A stretch of 64,000 nt of DNA. Source: Fusibacter ferrireducens. Lineage in GTDB: Bacteria > Bacillota > Clostridia > Peptostreptococcales > Acidaminobacteraceae. Position 1 is the stretch's first letter, and every line of letters begins with the position of its first letter. Of the stretch, positions 1 through 9,597 are shown piece by piece. Under the pieces are notes generated by a model. That model was given only the letters and a program-made list of their open reading frames with translations, did not search any database and was not told the DNA's origin. The stretch lies in the NCBI RefSeq assembly GCF_015352425.1, contig NZ_JADKNH010000009.1, positions 62,001 through 126,000 on the forward strand. The letters are read 5' to 3'. The position numbers were made by a program, and so were the translations under genes.

Positions 1-687
1 ATGGTTAATCAATTTGTTCATGCTTATGGTGCTGAACTCGTGGACGATTCAGGAAAGAAGGTGCTCCTCAACACGCCAGAAGCTGAAAATGCGATTCGCT
101 TTTACAGAGATACATTAGGCGCGTATGCACAACCATCGTGGAGAGAAGATACGGGCGTTGAGGTCATGAACTATTTCAGAGCAGGACAAATTGCCTTTGA
201 ATTTCAAGGGATATGGGGCGTAACGGATATTGACAAAAATCATAACCCCTTTGAAATTGGTATCATACCACTGAATACCATTGGATTAAAACCAGAAGTG
301 GGCCCCATTCTATTAGGTGCTTCTAAAAACATGCCTAAAGATATGAAAGAAACTTCTGATCATTTTTTTCAATTTATGATTTCCGAAGAAGCGCAAGAAA
401 TGATTTTTAGAGGTGAATATAGCCCTGAGCACGATACTTATTATCCGTTTAGAGTCCCCATGCGCAAGCATATCGCCGAAGCGATGACCTCTGGTGAATA
501 CTCAAGATATTTACCTTTTTTAAGTGGCTTTGATGCTCCAAGCATTGATGTGCCCACTTCCAAATGGCAAGTTATCAAAGAACAACTCTATCAATCCGGA
601 TTACACAAAGTCTTTAGTGCAAAAATGACTATAAAAGATTTTTTAAACGAAGTGGAATCATCGGGCAATATCATTCTCAACGAATAA
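1..687 (+). CDS. Extracellular solute-binding protein, family 1 (C-terminal part)
   Basis: The 228 residues read like the C-terminal half of a sugar-type ABC binding protein: an alternating helix/strand pattern, a stretch on the theme of being willing to stop at FEIGIIPLN and GPILLGASKNMP, then a helical region with the FMISEEAQEMIF segment typical of the last lobe of family-1 binding proteins. There is no signal peptide and family members are about 420 residues, so the gene almost certainly begins before the window; the ATG at base 1 is only an internal in-frame codon. It lies 18 bases before the response regulator and so is probably co-transcribed with the two signalling genes that follow. 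It could be a ligand-sensing partner of that system rather than a transport subunit, because no permease gene follows it. Confidence 0.72.
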   Translation: MVNQFVHAYGAELVDDSGKKVLLNTPEAENAIRFYRDTLGAYAQPSWREDTGVEVMNYFRAGQIAFEFQGIWGVTDIDKNHNPFEIGIIPLNTIGLKPEVGPILLGASKNMPKDMKETSDHFFQFMISEEAQEMIFRGEYSPEHDTYYPFRVPMRKHIAEAMTSGEYSRYLPFLSGFDAPSIDVPTSKWQVIKEQLYQSGLHKVFSAKMTIKDFLNEVESSGNIILNE

Positions 688-705
688 TAAGTGGAGGTCA
701 AACAA

Positions 706-1782
706 ATGGATATAAAAATTTTAATCGTAGACGATTCCAGTACCGATATGCTTCTAATCAAGAGCATATTAGATGGATATAACTTGGTTTCAGCTTGTGA
801 CGGTGTTGAAGCGATGGCATTGTTAGAAACTGATCCGGATATTGATCTCATGATCCTAGATCTCAATATGCCCCGTATGAATGGTTTCGAAGTACTGGAA
901 GCCATGAAGGCAAACTCAGACTTTCAGAAGATTGCAGTGCTCATATTGACCAATTATGATGAACTTGAAAATGAAATTCTTGGTTTAGAACTCGGTGCTG
1001 TGGATTATATACGCAAACCTCTAAACTTAGAATCTCTAAAGCGCCGAATCCAAATCCATGTCAAACTCAAAAGTGCCAGCAGATCGCTTGAAGAAATCAA
1101 TACCATTTTGGATCAGACTGTACAAGAGCGCACAAAAGAGTTGTTGTTGACGCGTAGCATCACCATTAAAGCCCTTATGAATCTATTGGAAACTCGAGAT
1201 TTGGAATCCAGCAATCACACACACAGAACACAATGGATTATTAAGTTAATGTGTGAGCACCTTCGAAAAAAAGAACCCTATAAAACCCTATTGACTGATG
1301 ACTATATTAAGGAAATCTTTGAGACAGCACCCTTGCACGATATTGGAAAAGTTGGCATTGCAGATTCCATCTTGCTAAAACCTAGCAAACTTACTCAAGA
1401 GGAATTTGAAATCATGAAACAGCATGTGGATTTTGGTGTAAATGCGCTCAGAGTTGAAATTCAAGATAGATTACTGCCAAGCTTTGTCAGAACAGCTATG
1501 GAGTGCATCAGCGGCCATCACGAGAAATTTGATGGTACAGGCTATCCGAAAGGTCTAAAAGGTAACGAAATTCCGCTTCCAGGCAGGCTCATGGCAATCG
1601 CCGATGTCTATGATGCATTGATCAGCAAACGCGTCTATAAAGAAGCCTTTTCCCATGAAATCGCACTTGAATATTTAAAAGAGAACCGCGGCAGGCATTT
1701 TGATCCTGATCTCGTGGATGCCTTTATGGAAATCAAGAATGATGTCAGAATAATCGTTGCAAAATTTGATCAAACACATTAG
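706..1782 (+). CDS. Response regulator with HD-GYP output domain (putative c-di-GMP phosphodiesterase)
   Basis: 358 residues. Residues 1-120 form a receiver domain with the acidic pair D9/D10, phospho-acceptor D52 in LDLNMP, T82 and K104. A short helical linker follows, then an HD-GYP domain with HDIGK, the HHEKFDGTGYP motif and the downstream IADVYDAL segment. The family hydrolyses cyclic di-GMP, so phosphorylation here probably changes a second messenger rather than transcription. An in-frame GTG at 691 would give a longer protein, but it lies inside the ribosome site GTGGAGG; ATG 706 is 8 bases after GGAGG and begins directly with the receiver fold, so I use it. The gene is 15 bases before the hybrid kinase, its likely phosphodonor. 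Confidence 0.9.
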   Translation: MDIKILIVDDSSTDMLLIKSILDGYNLVSACDGVEAMALLETDPDIDLMILDLNMPRMNGFEVLEAMKANSDFQKIAVLILTNYDELENEILGLELGAVDYIRKPLNLESLKRRIQIHVKLKSASRSLEEINTILDQTVQERTKELLLTRSITIKALMNLLETRDLESSNHTHRTQWIIKLMCEHLRKKEPYKTLLTDDYIKEIFETAPLHDIGKVGIADSILLKPSKLTQEEFEIMKQHVDFGVNALRVEIQDRLLPSFVRTAMECISGHHEKFDGTGYPKGLKGNEIPLPGRLMAIADVYDALISKRVYKEAFSHEIALEYLKENRGRHFDPDLVDAFMEIKNDVRIIVAKFDQTH

Positions 1783-1797
1783 AAAAGGGGGCGCACA

Positions 1798-4764
1798 ATG
1801 CAAACAAACTCAAAAAAAACGGTTCTTCTCGCCCTCGTTTTAATTGCCAATCTTCTACTGATTTCTGTGGCCTCAAGCACCACCATTCCCACTATACCTT
1901 TAACGTCTGAAGAACTCACTTTCATAGAGACGCATCCCATCATAAACTTGGCGGTGGATCCTCAATTCTACCCCTATGAATTTTTTGATTCAGATGGCAA
2001 CTACAAGGGCATCGCTGCAGATTATATCCATCTCATTTCAAAAAAAACGGGGCTTCAATTTAAAATGGCTCAAGATCTCACTTGGGAATCCGCCTATGAA
2101 AAGGCTGTTCTCGGTGAACTGGACGGTCTTTCATGCGTTCTAAAGACAAAGACCAGAGAATCATACTTTCTTTTTTCAGAGCCTTATTATGATACTTATC
2201 GCGCTATTTTTGTCAACAGAGAAAATAAGACGATTCATAATTTCGATGACTTGAAAGGTAAAAATGTAGCTGTGCAGAAAAACAGTTCTCATCATAGCTA
2301 TCTTGCAGACTATCCCGACATCCATTTGAATATTTACACAACCGTTGAAGATGCACTTAAAGCTGTTTCAAATAAGAAGAGTGATGCCTTTGTGGGAAAC
2401 TTTGCAACCTCTACTTTTATTTCTAAAGAAATCGGCATCACTAATCTCAATTATATAACCATAGCTGACCAACTCCCTCAATCTCTTCACTTTGCCATTA
2501 GAAAAGATTGGCCTGAACTTGTAAGCATTATAAATAAAGCACTGGCTGATATCACTAAAGAAGAGCAAATCACCATCAACAACACTTGGATTGGCGTTGA
2601 CAGCAAAGTCAATTATCAGGAGATTTATAGAATTGCCGGTATAATTGGTTTGCTTGTATTGCTTGTTTTAATTGTGTCCTTCTTTTGGATTATCAAATTA
2701 AAGAAAGAAGTCAAACTTCGAAAACAAATTGAGGCCGATCTAAAAGTTGCAAAAGACGATGCTGAACTTGCAAATCAAGTTAAATCCATCTTCTTAGCAC
2801 GCATGTCGCACGAGATAAGAACGCCTCTCAACGCCATTACAGGTATGTCATATATCCTTCACAGAACAGAACTGAGCACGACTCAAAAACTTTATCTGGA
2901 AAAAATCACACGCGCTTCAAGAGACATGCTCAGTATTATAAATGATATTTTGGACTTTTCCAAAATTGAGGCTGGTAAGATCGAACTGGAATCGATACCT
3001 TTTAACTTAGATGAAACCATCGAACAAGTCATCAATATTGCCTCTCATAAAATTGAGGAACAGCGCATACAATTTTCTATGCACAAAGACACTCAAATAC
3101 CCACTTTTTTCTTAGGCGATCCCAAAAAGATTGGACAAGTTTTGCTCAATGTTGTGAATAACGCCCTTAAATTCACCAAAGACGGTGAGGTTTCTTTGCT
3201 CATCCGATTGGTTGCAAAAGTCAAAGACAATTACATTATAGAATTCAGTGTAAAAGATACTGGCATAGGTATGTCAGAAGAGCAGCTACAACACTTATTT
3301 GTTCCCTTTAATCAAGCGGATTCAAGCATCAGCAGAAGATTTGGCGGTACTGGCCTCGGCATGTCTATCGTTAAAACCTTCGTTGAACTCATGCAGGGCA
3401 AAATTGAAGTTTTTAGCGAACTCGGTGTGGGCTCCACTTTCAATATACAGTTGCCACTTGCAATGGATTACAACAAGGATTACGAAAAACGCAAAGCGGA
3501 CGCTGCACTCTACTTTAAAAATATAAGAGCGCTCGTATATGATGCTTCTTTTTTCTACTCGAATTTGCTCAAAGAATATCTTCAATCTTTCAATATTATT
3601 GCTGATTTTGCTCAAACAGAAGAGCGCACAATTGAATTTCTTGAAAAGGCAAATCAAAGCGGCAGCACACCGTATAATCTGTTGATTATAGATTATGAAT
3701 CCCCAAGTATGAATGGCATCGAATTTTGTAAAAAGCTAAAGCAATTAACCCCTGCAGATGAATTTCCTAAGACCATTCTACTGGTACCACTTTCCAGAGT
3801 GGATCTTTTCGATACACTTGAAGTTGCCGAACTCAACTTGGGTATTGCAAAACCCATCATTCCATCCGTCTTATATAACGGTATTGTTGAATTATTTAAA
3901 ATTAATATCCTCGAAATTCACTCTGAAAATGCACAGTATATCAAAGAGCGCCCCTTGGGCGATATGGATGAAACGATTGATCCGGATAACATGGACCCTC
4001 AGCCAAATGAGCCTTATCAGATTCTTGTGGTTGAAGACAATTTGACCAATCAGTTTATTGCAAAATCGCTCTTAGAACAATGCGGTTATCAGGTGATCCT
4101 CACAGAAAACGGCCAAGTTGGCGTGGACTATTACAGAGCGCATCCAGATGACATCCAACTTATTTTAATGGATTTACACATGCCCGTGCTCAATGGTTAT
4201 GAAGCCAGTGCACAAATTAGAGCCATCGATCGCCAAGTCCCCATTATTGCCATGACTGCCGATGCTATCACAGGTGTTGAAGAAAAATGTCGCGCTTCCG
4301 GCATAACCCACTTTATTACAAAACCCTTTGAACCTGAGGACTTCATCCGAAAAGTGCGTTCGATACTAAAAAACCTCAACCAAGAAATGTCCTTATCCTC
4401 TGTAACTGGAGATACTGTAAGACATGCAGCACTTGATTTTGAGAAGGGATTAAAATCCGTAGGCGGCAATAAGGACTTATACATGATGGTTCTAAAAACC
4501 TATTTTACAGAAAATCAAAATGTGGGCAAATCACTTGAAAGCGCCATTAACAGTCATGCTTATGACGAGGCATTTCAAATCGTCCATAAGATTAAAAGCA
4601 GTTCCGGCAGTATCGGCGCCAATGCAGTTCACGAAATGGCTGCGACACTGCAAACAGCTCTAAAGGATGTAAAAGAAGATCAGATCGAAGAACTGACCAC
4701 GCCATTTATAAAATTGGTCCGTACTGTGCTTGATGAAATTGATGTGTTATGTAATGCAGATTAG
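1798..4764 (+). CDS. Hybrid sensor histidine kinase: periplasmic-binding sensor, HisKA, HATPase, two receivers, Hpt
   Basis: 988 residues. A signal/anchor segment at 8-28 is followed by a family-3 solute-binding fold (about 35-270, with the Y-P-Y-E-F opening and a DGLS core), a transmembrane helix near 278-300, a dimerisation domain with H338 in SHEIRTPLN, an ATPase domain (NVVNNALKF, DTGIGM, GGTGLGMS), a first receiver with D632, a second with D792 in LMDLHMP, and a C-terminal Hpt domain with H930 in VHKIKSSS. This is a full phosphorelay in one chain. The first receiver is divergent (VYDAS where the acidic pair should be) and may be inactive. The ribosome site AAAAGGGGG precedes ATG 1798. 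A bidirectional terminator follows. The signal is probably an amino acid or similar small molecule; the ligand is unknown. Confidence 0.93.
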   Translation: MQTNSKKTVLLALVLIANLLLISVASSTTIPTIPLTSEELTFIETHPIINLAVDPQFYPYEFFDSDGNYKGIAADYIHLISKKTGLQFKMAQDLTWESAYEKAVLGELDGLSCVLKTKTRESYFLFSEPYYDTYRAIFVNRENKTIHNFDDLKGKNVAVQKNSSHHSYLADYPDIHLNIYTTVEDALKAVSNKKSDAFVGNFATSTFISKEIGITNLNYITIADQLPQSLHFAIRKDWPELVSIINKALADITKEEQITINNTWIGVDSKVNYQEIYRIAGIIGLLVLLVLIVSFFWIIKLKKEVKLRKQIEADLKVAKDDAELANQVKSIFLARMSHEIRTPLNAITGMSYILHRTELSTTQKLYLEKITRASRDMLSIINDILDFSKIEAGKIELESIPFNLDETIEQVINIASHKIEEQRIQFSMHKDTQIPTFFLGDPKKIGQVLLNVVNNALKFTKDGEVSLLIRLVAKVKDNYIIEFSVKDTGIGMSEEQLQHLFVPFNQADSSISRRFGGTGLGMSIVKTFVELMQGKIEVFSELGVGSTFNIQLPLAMDYNKDYEKRKADAALYFKNIRALVYDASFFYSNLLKEYLQSFNIIADFAQTEERTIEFLEKANQSGSTPYNLLIIDYESPSMNGIEFCKKLKQLTPADEFPKTILLVPLSRVDLFDTLEVAELNLGIAKPIIPSVLYNGIVELFKINILEIHSENAQYIKERPLGDMDETIDPDNMDPQPNEPYQILVVEDNLTNQFIAKSLLEQCGYQVILTENGQVGVDYYRAHPDDIQLILMDLHMPVLNGYEASAQIRAIDRQVPIIAMTADAITGVEEKCRASGITHFITKPFEPEDFIRKVRSILKNLNQEMSLSSVTGDTVRHAALDFEKGLKSVGGNKDLYMMVLKTYFTENQNVGKSLESAINSHAYDEAFQIVHKIKSSSGSIGANAVHEMAATLQTALKDVKEDQIEELTTPFIKLVRTVLDEIDVLCNAD

Positions 4765-4868
4765 ATCTATTTAGAGAAATCGTTTTATTTAAAAATTATT
4801 TTATTTTGTGAATTCGCTTTATTATAAGGATTGGTTTTATTCTGATGATCTCTTCTATCTAAAATCAT

Positions 4869-4914
4869 AAAATACCATGAGTCCAGTTCTTTAAAACTGG
4901 ACTCATGGTATTTT
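4869..4914. terminator. Bidirectional intrinsic terminator between the kinase and livF
   Basis: A perfect 20-bp stem (4869-4888 with 4895-4914) closes a 6-base loop. The arms begin with AAAA and end with TTTT, so the stem has an A/T flank on both strands. It lies between convergent genes and probably ends both transcripts. Confidence 0.9.
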
Positions 4915-4932
4915 AAAACATTAATACATCAC

Positions 4933-5637
4933 TTAGCCGCCTAAGTAGGCCTTCTTAATGCTCTCATCATTGAGAAGTTCTTTTGCATTTCCAGACATGG
5001 TAATTTTGCCGGTTTCAAGTACATACGCTCGATCTGCAATTTGAAGTGCTTGGTTTGCATTTTGTTCAACAAGCAATATCGTTGTACCGCTTTTTTTGAT
5101 TTCTTGTATAATATTGAAGATTTCTTGTACCAATAAAGGAGCAAGTCCCATAGAGGGTTCGTCCATCAGCAACAATTTAGGTTTAGACATCAGCGCACGC
5201 CCAATGGCCAGCATCTGTTGTTCCCCACCGCTTAAAGTTCCTGCAGGCTGGCTAGTTCTCTCCTTTAATCTTGGAAAGTACTCAAATACGCGTTCAAGAT
5301 CTTTCTCAATGTGGGTTTTATCCTTGCGAATGTAAGCCCCCATATAAAGATTCTCTTCAACTGTCATCTTTGCAAAAACACGTCTGCCTTCAGGCACATG
5401 CGCCATGCCAAGATAGACCATTTGATGTGGCGCCAGTTTACTCAAAGGCTGATCGTCAAATAGTATCACACCATGCGTAGGCTCCATTAATTTTGAAATG
5501 GTCTTTAAAATGGTGGTCTTGCCAGCGCCATTGGCACCAATAAGGCTCACAACTTCACCTGCGCGTACTTCAAAACTGACGTTTTTAATCGCATGGATCT
5601 TATCGTAATAAACATCTATATTCTCTATTTTTAACAA
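4933..5637 (-). CDS. livF: Branched-chain amino acid ABC transporter ATPase LivF
   Basis: 234 residues, normal LivF length. Walker A GANGAGKTT at 34-42, signature LSGGEQQM, Walker B LLLMDEPSMGLAP, and the family ending AYLGG. It energises uptake of leucine, isoleucine, valine or related amino acids together with LivG. The start is TTG, placed just after AGGTGAG, 8 bases beyond the livG stop; the protein begins MLKIENIDVYY, as LivF proteins do. It is the last gene of the livHMGF run and is followed by the shared terminator. Confidence 0.95.
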   Translation of the reverse strand: MLKIENIDVYYDKIHAIKNVSFEVRAGEVVSLIGANGAGKTTILKTISKLMEPTHGVILFDDQPLSKLAPHQMVYLGMAHVPEGRRVFAKMTVEENLYMGAYIRKDKTHIEKDLERVFEYFPRLKERTSQPAGTLSGGEQQMLAIGRALMSKPKLLLMDEPSMGLAPLLVQEIFNIIQEIKKSGTTILLVEQNANQALQIADRAYVLETGKITMSGNAKELLNDESIKKAYLGG

Positions 5638-5645
5638 ACGCTCAC

Positions 5646-6404
5646 CTACTCCCCTAAATAAACTCTGATCACATCCGGATTATTCCGGGTTTCCTCTGGC
5701 GTGCCAACTGCAATGATTTTTCCGTAGTCAAGCACTGCAATCCTTTCACAAATGCCCATAACAAGATGCATATCATGCTCAATCAACAGAATGGCGATAT
5801 CAAACTGCTTTCTGATCAGTCCAATCGTTTCCATTAACTCATGCGTTTCCTGCGGATTCATACCAGCAGCCGGTTCATCTAACATTAGAATTTTAGGTTT
5901 TGTAGCAAGTGCTCTGGCAATCTCTAATTTTCTCTGTTTACCATACGGCAAATTTTTAGCAAGTGTTTCCGCATAATCTTCCATATCGAAAATTTTAAGG
6001 AAATCTAAACATGCCTTATGTGCCTTCTTCTCATCTGCCCAATATCTGGGCAACCTCAAAATCCCTTCAAGCGTCGAGTATTTGAGTTCATGATGATACG
6101 CGATCTTGATATTATCTAAAACGGTAAGATCCTTAAATAATCTGATATTTTGAAAGGTTCTTGCCGCACCTATTCTCACAATTTCATATGGTTTTTTGCC
6201 CACAACGCTGACGCCATCAATTTTGATATTGCCTTCCGTTGGTGCATACACACCTGTGAGCATATTAAAAACAGTTGTTTTCCCTGCACCATTCGGTCCA
6301 ATTAAGCCCACGAGCTCATGCTCATCAATAGAGAGATTAAAGTTATCTACTGCTCTCAAACCGCCGAATTGCATGCAAATATTCGTTGCTTCTAATAACG
6401 CCAT
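5646..6404 (-). CDS. livG: Branched-chain amino acid ABC transporter ATPase LivG
   Basis: 252 residues. Walker A GPNGAGKTT at 36-44, the LivG-type signature LPYGKQRKLEIARAL in place of LSGGQ, Walker B ILMLDEPAAGMNP, and a switch histidine in LLIEHDM. The long insertion after the Q-loop containing AARTFQNIRLFKDLTVLDN is typical for the subfamily. ATG is preceded by TAGGAGGG. It lies 12 bases after livM and 8 before livF. Confidence 0.95.
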   Translation of the reverse strand: MALLEATNICMQFGGLRAVDNFNLSIDEHELVGLIGPNGAGKTTVFNMLTGVYAPTEGNIKIDGVSVVGKKPYEIVRIGAARTFQNIRLFKDLTVLDNIKIAYHHELKYSTLEGILRLPRYWADEKKAHKACLDFLKIFDMEDYAETLAKNLPYGKQRKLEIARALATKPKILMLDEPAAGMNPQETHELMETIGLIRKQFDIAILLIEHDMHLVMGICERIAVLDYGKIIAVGTPEETRNNPDVIRVYLGE

Positions 6405-6416
6405 AGACTTTCCCTC

Positions 6417-7415
6417 CTATTCTTGTTCACGTTTTAGCAATGCGTTTTTACGCATCTGATATCGGTCATAAAAACCTTGCCATGAAAACTCACCGGTACC
6501 AAAAATGCCCTTTGGTCTGAAGATCATCATGATAATCAGCATGAACGAATATAATAAAAGTCTGTAGTTCGCAAAACTTCTAAGCGCTTCTGGCATAATT
6601 GTAAGCACAATTGCGGCAAGTATAGAGCCTGTTAAACTACCCATACCTCCCAAAACGACAATGACAAGAATTTCTACAGAACGCATAAAGTTAAACGTAT
6701 TCGGATCCAAAAATGCAATGTAATGTGCATATAATCCACCGCCAATACCTGCAATACTAGCAGCTATGGCAAATCCCATGACTTTGAAATGTGTCGTTTT
6801 AACCCCCACTGCTTCAGCGGCAATCTCATCTTCACGTATGGACAAAATAGCACGTCCCTGACGTGAATGTGTCAATCTATACAGGAAGAGCACTACCAAA
6901 ACCGTAATCCAAAACACATTGTCAAAAGTCGAAATCTTTGGAATGCCTGTGAAGCCTTGCGCTCCCCCAGTTGCTTTGATATTGTTGATCACCACGCGTA
7001 TGACTTCCCCAAATCCAAGTGTTATGATGGCTAAGTAATCCCCTCTCAGTCTGAGCGCAGGTACACCTATGACAATGCCCACTAGAGCGGATGCCACCGC
7101 AGCCACTGCCAGAGAAATAATGAGCATCACGAGATCAGGCATACCTTTAAAATTGGCCTTAAGTGCGACAGCCGTCATTGCAGATACATAGGCCCCAACT
7201 GCCATAAATCCAGCATGTCCAAGTGTTAATTGACCTAAAAAGCCTGTGGCTAAATTAAGACTTGTGGCCAGTATGATATTGATCATAATGAAAATAATAA
7301 TCCCTTGATGATATCTACTGATCACACCTGTGCCCATTAAAACTTTCAATAAAATATAAATCGCAATGATAACCAAAATATTAATCGCATAGTTTTTGAG
7401 TATTTTTCTATCCAT
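6417..7415 (-). CDS. livM: Branched-chain amino acid ABC transporter permease LivM
   Basis: 332 residues with about nine hydrophobic helices. The markers GFLGQLTLGHAGFMAVGAY near residue 60 and LRGDYLAIITLGFGEVIRV near 125 are diagnostic of LivM, as is the VLGGMGSLTGSILAA EAA-like loop near 255. It pairs with LivH in the membrane. The ATG follows GAAGGTG and comes two bases after the livH stop, so the two are translationally coupled. Confidence 0.95.
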   Translation of the reverse strand: MDRKILKNYAINILVIIAIYILLKVLMGTGVISRYHQGIIIFIMINIILATSLNLATGFLGQLTLGHAGFMAVGAYVSAMTAVALKANFKGMPDLVMLIISLAVAAVASALVGIVIGVPALRLRGDYLAIITLGFGEVIRVVINNIKATGGAQGFTGIPKISTFDNVFWITVLVVLFLYRLTHSRQGRAILSIREDEIAAEAVGVKTTHFKVMGFAIAASIAGIGGGLYAHYIAFLDPNTFNFMRSVEILVIVVLGGMGSLTGSILAAIVLTIMPEALRSFANYRLLLYSFMLIIMMIFRPKGIFGTGEFSWQGFYDRYQMRKNALLKREQE

Positions 7416-7417
7416 CT

Positions 7418-8296
7418 CTACACCTTCTCTTTCTCGTTCTTGCCTAAAATCCCTGTGGGTTTAAAGAGCAAAACGACTATTAGAAGGCCAAAAACAATAG
7501 CGTCTGACCACTGACTGGATATATATGCTTTTGAAATGGTTTCGATCATACCTATGACAAAGCCTCCTAAAACCGCTCCAGGTATAAGACCAATCCCTCC
7601 CAAAACAGCGGCAACAAACGCTTTTAGACCTGGCATAATCCCCATCGTTGGATAGACTTGCGTATAAGTTATACCGTAGAGAACACCTCCCAGTGCACCT
7701 AGTGCAGAACCTATTGCAAAGGTAATACTAATGGTCTTGTTCACATTGATTCCCATTAAGACTGAAGCATCCTTGTCTTCTGAAACAGCACGCATGGCTT
7801 TTCCAGGTTTCGTCTTCTTGATAAAAACATCTAGAATCACCATAAAGACTATCGCCAATATTAACGTGGTAAGTGTTACTGTACCAATCTGTAACGATCC
7901 AATATTAATCGGCTTTTTTTCAATAAGCACAGGCATAATTTTGGGATCTGCTTTAAAGATTACAAGTGTTAAGTTTTGTAAAAACAAGCTCACACCAATG
8001 GCTGTAATAAGCGCAGAAATACGCGGTGCGTTTCTCAAAGGCTTATACGCCAACTTTTCAATAACAATCCCCACAATTGCCGCCATGACCATGGATATGA
8101 ATAAAACAATCGGAAATGGAAATCGACTGGATATGGCCACTACAAATGCAAAATAGGCCCCAGCCATCATGACTTCTCCATGTGCAAAATTGATAAGTTT
8201 TATGATACCGTACACCATTGTATATCCTAAAGCTATAAGGGCATAGACACTCCCCACAGATAGCCCGTTGATTATTTGTTGTAAAAAAAGAATCAA
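7418..8296 (-). CDS. livH: Branched-chain amino acid ABC transporter permease LivH
   Basis: 292 residues, eight or so hydrophobic helices. The opening FLQQIINGLSVGSVYALIALG is the classic LivH N-terminus, and AAVLGGIGLIPGAVLGGF is the ATPase-contact loop. The start is TTG, after a GGGGGAAG ribosome site; no ATG fits the family start better. Between it and livK lie an intrinsic terminator and a perfect palindrome, so permease expression may be set lower than that of the binding protein. Confidence 0.94.
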   Translation of the reverse strand: MILFLQQIINGLSVGSVYALIALGYTMVYGIIKLINFAHGEVMMAGAYFAFVVAISSRFPFPIVLFISMVMAAIVGIVIEKLAYKPLRNAPRISALITAIGVSLFLQNLTLVIFKADPKIMPVLIEKKPINIGSLQIGTVTLTTLILAIVFMVILDVFIKKTKPGKAMRAVSEDKDASVLMGINVNKTISITFAIGSALGALGGVLYGITYTQVYPTMGIMPGLKAFVAAVLGGIGLIPGAVLGGFVIGMIETISKAYISSQWSDAIVFGLLIVVLLFKPTGILGKNEKEKV

Positions 8297-8318
8297 ATAA
8301 CTTCCCCCATTCTATATG

Positions 8319-8342
8319 AGTTGAATTCAATTGAATTCAACT
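8319..8342. repeat. Perfect 24-bp palindrome upstream of livH
   Basis: The arms AGTTGAATTCAA and TTGAATTCAACT abut with no loop. It sits 23 bases before the livH TTG codon and after the livK terminator. With no spacer it suits a dimeric DNA-binding protein better than an RNA hairpin. It could be an operator for an internal promoter of livHMGF. Confidence 0.7.
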
Positions 8343-8418
8343 GCTATACTGATGATTATTTATCTCTTTAAATTGCTATTATTACTATGCATCAGTTCAC
8401 TTACCCTTTTAAAAAACA

Positions 8419-8453
8419 AGTGACTGAAACAAATGTTTAGTGTTTCAGTCACT
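8419..8453 (-). terminator. Intrinsic terminator/attenuator between livK and livH
   Basis: Read on the minus strand, a perfect 13-bp stem (8441-8453 with 8419-8431) closes a 9-base loop and is followed by TTGTTTTTT. It lies 7 bases after the livK stop. Partial termination here would give many binding-protein transcripts and fewer permease/ATPase transcripts, the usual ratio in such systems. Confidence 0.88.
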
Positions 8454-8460
8454 CAAATGA

Positions 8461-9597
8461 TTAGTTACCTGATACCTTAGCTGCTAATTTATGACCACCA
8501 TTCACAATTTGGATAATTGAAATATCTTTAACTGGGTCTCCATTTGCATCGAATGTCACATGACCTGTAACGCCATCTGCATCTGTTTTTGCAAGTTCTG
8601 AAATAATAGCTGCCGCCTCTGTCGAACCTGCTTTTTCAATTGCTTTTGCCATGATATAAGTTGAATCATAGGCTAATGCCGCAAGGGCACTTGGCGATTT
8701 GCTCCACTCTGTCTCATATGCTTTGACGAAGTTTTGAACAACCTCATATTCATCTGTTTTAGAATAGTGATTTGCAAAATAATGACCTTCTGCCACTTCT
8801 GCATAATCCGCTTCTATGCCATCCCAACCATCGCCGCCGATTGCAACAATATCCAAACCAAGTTCTTTAATTTGAGAAAGGATAACGCCGACTTTGGCAA
8901 CATAATCTGGCAAGAATATGACATCTGGATCTTCTGCTGCAATCTTAGTTAAAACAGCTTTAAAATCTGCATCGTTTTTAGTGTAACCCTCATAATTTGT
9001 CACTGTGCCTGTAGCTGAAAATTTCTCATTAAATGCCACAGCAAGACCTTCTGAGTATGGGTCTTCAATATTGTATAGTACTGCTGCTTTTTTAGCCCCT
9101 AATTCCTGTGCTGCAAACACTGCTGCAGTAGCCCCTTGATATGGATCAGTGTAACATGCTCTAAAAATGTTAGCCGCATCCAATGTGACTTCTCCATTGG
9201 TTGCTGTTGGCGTCAATACTGGCATATTATCCGTCTTTGCGATTTCCTTAATGCTTAATGTTGTCCCACTAAATGTACCCCCGATTAAACCGATAATACC
9301 ATCTTGATCTCTCAATCGGTTATACGCATTGACAGCTTCAGTTTTATCGCCCTTACTGTCATAAGCAATAATTTCAATTTGTTTACCATTGATGCCACCA
9401 GCAGCGTTAATCTCTTTAGCTGCAAGTTTAGCCCCTTCTTCTACAGAAGTGCCATACATACTGTAGTCACCCGTTAAAGGCCCGATGACCCCTAATTTAA
9501 TAACAGTCACTTCTTCTGCTTTCGCGCCACAACCTGAAAGTAATGTGGATAGCATCAATACCAATGCCATCACTAGCGCCAATCTCTTTGAATTCAT
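8461..9597 (-). CDS. livK: Branched-chain amino acid binding lipoprotein LivK/LivJ
   Basis: 378 residues. The N-terminus has a lipoprotein signal peptide with lipobox LSGC (Cys 23), so the mature protein is tethered outside the membrane. The body is a type-I periplasmic-binding fold: IKLGVIGPLTGDYSMYGTSVEEGAKLA near 35, then GLIGGTFSGTT and AYDSTYIMAKAIEKAG. It delivers substrate to LivHM. The ATG follows AAAGGGGGAA. It is first in the operon and has its own terminator. Confidence 0.95.
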   Translation of the reverse strand: MNSKRLALVMALVLMLSTLLSGCGAKAEEVTVIKLGVIGPLTGDYSMYGTSVEEGAKLAAKEINAAGGINGKQIEIIAYDSKGDKTEAVNAYNRLRDQDGIIGLIGGTFSGTTLSIKEIAKTDNMPVLTPTATNGEVTLDAANIFRACYTDPYQGATAAVFAAQELGAKKAAVLYNIEDPYSEGLAVAFNEKFSATGTVTNYEGYTKNDADFKAVLTKIAAEDPDVIFLPDYVAKVGVILSQIKELGLDIVAIGGDGWDGIEADYAEVAEGHYFANHYSKTDEYEVVQNFVKAYETEWSKSPSALAALAYDSTYIMAKAIEKAGSTEAAAIISELAKTDADGVTGHVTFDANGDPVKDISIIQIVNGGHKLAAKVSGN

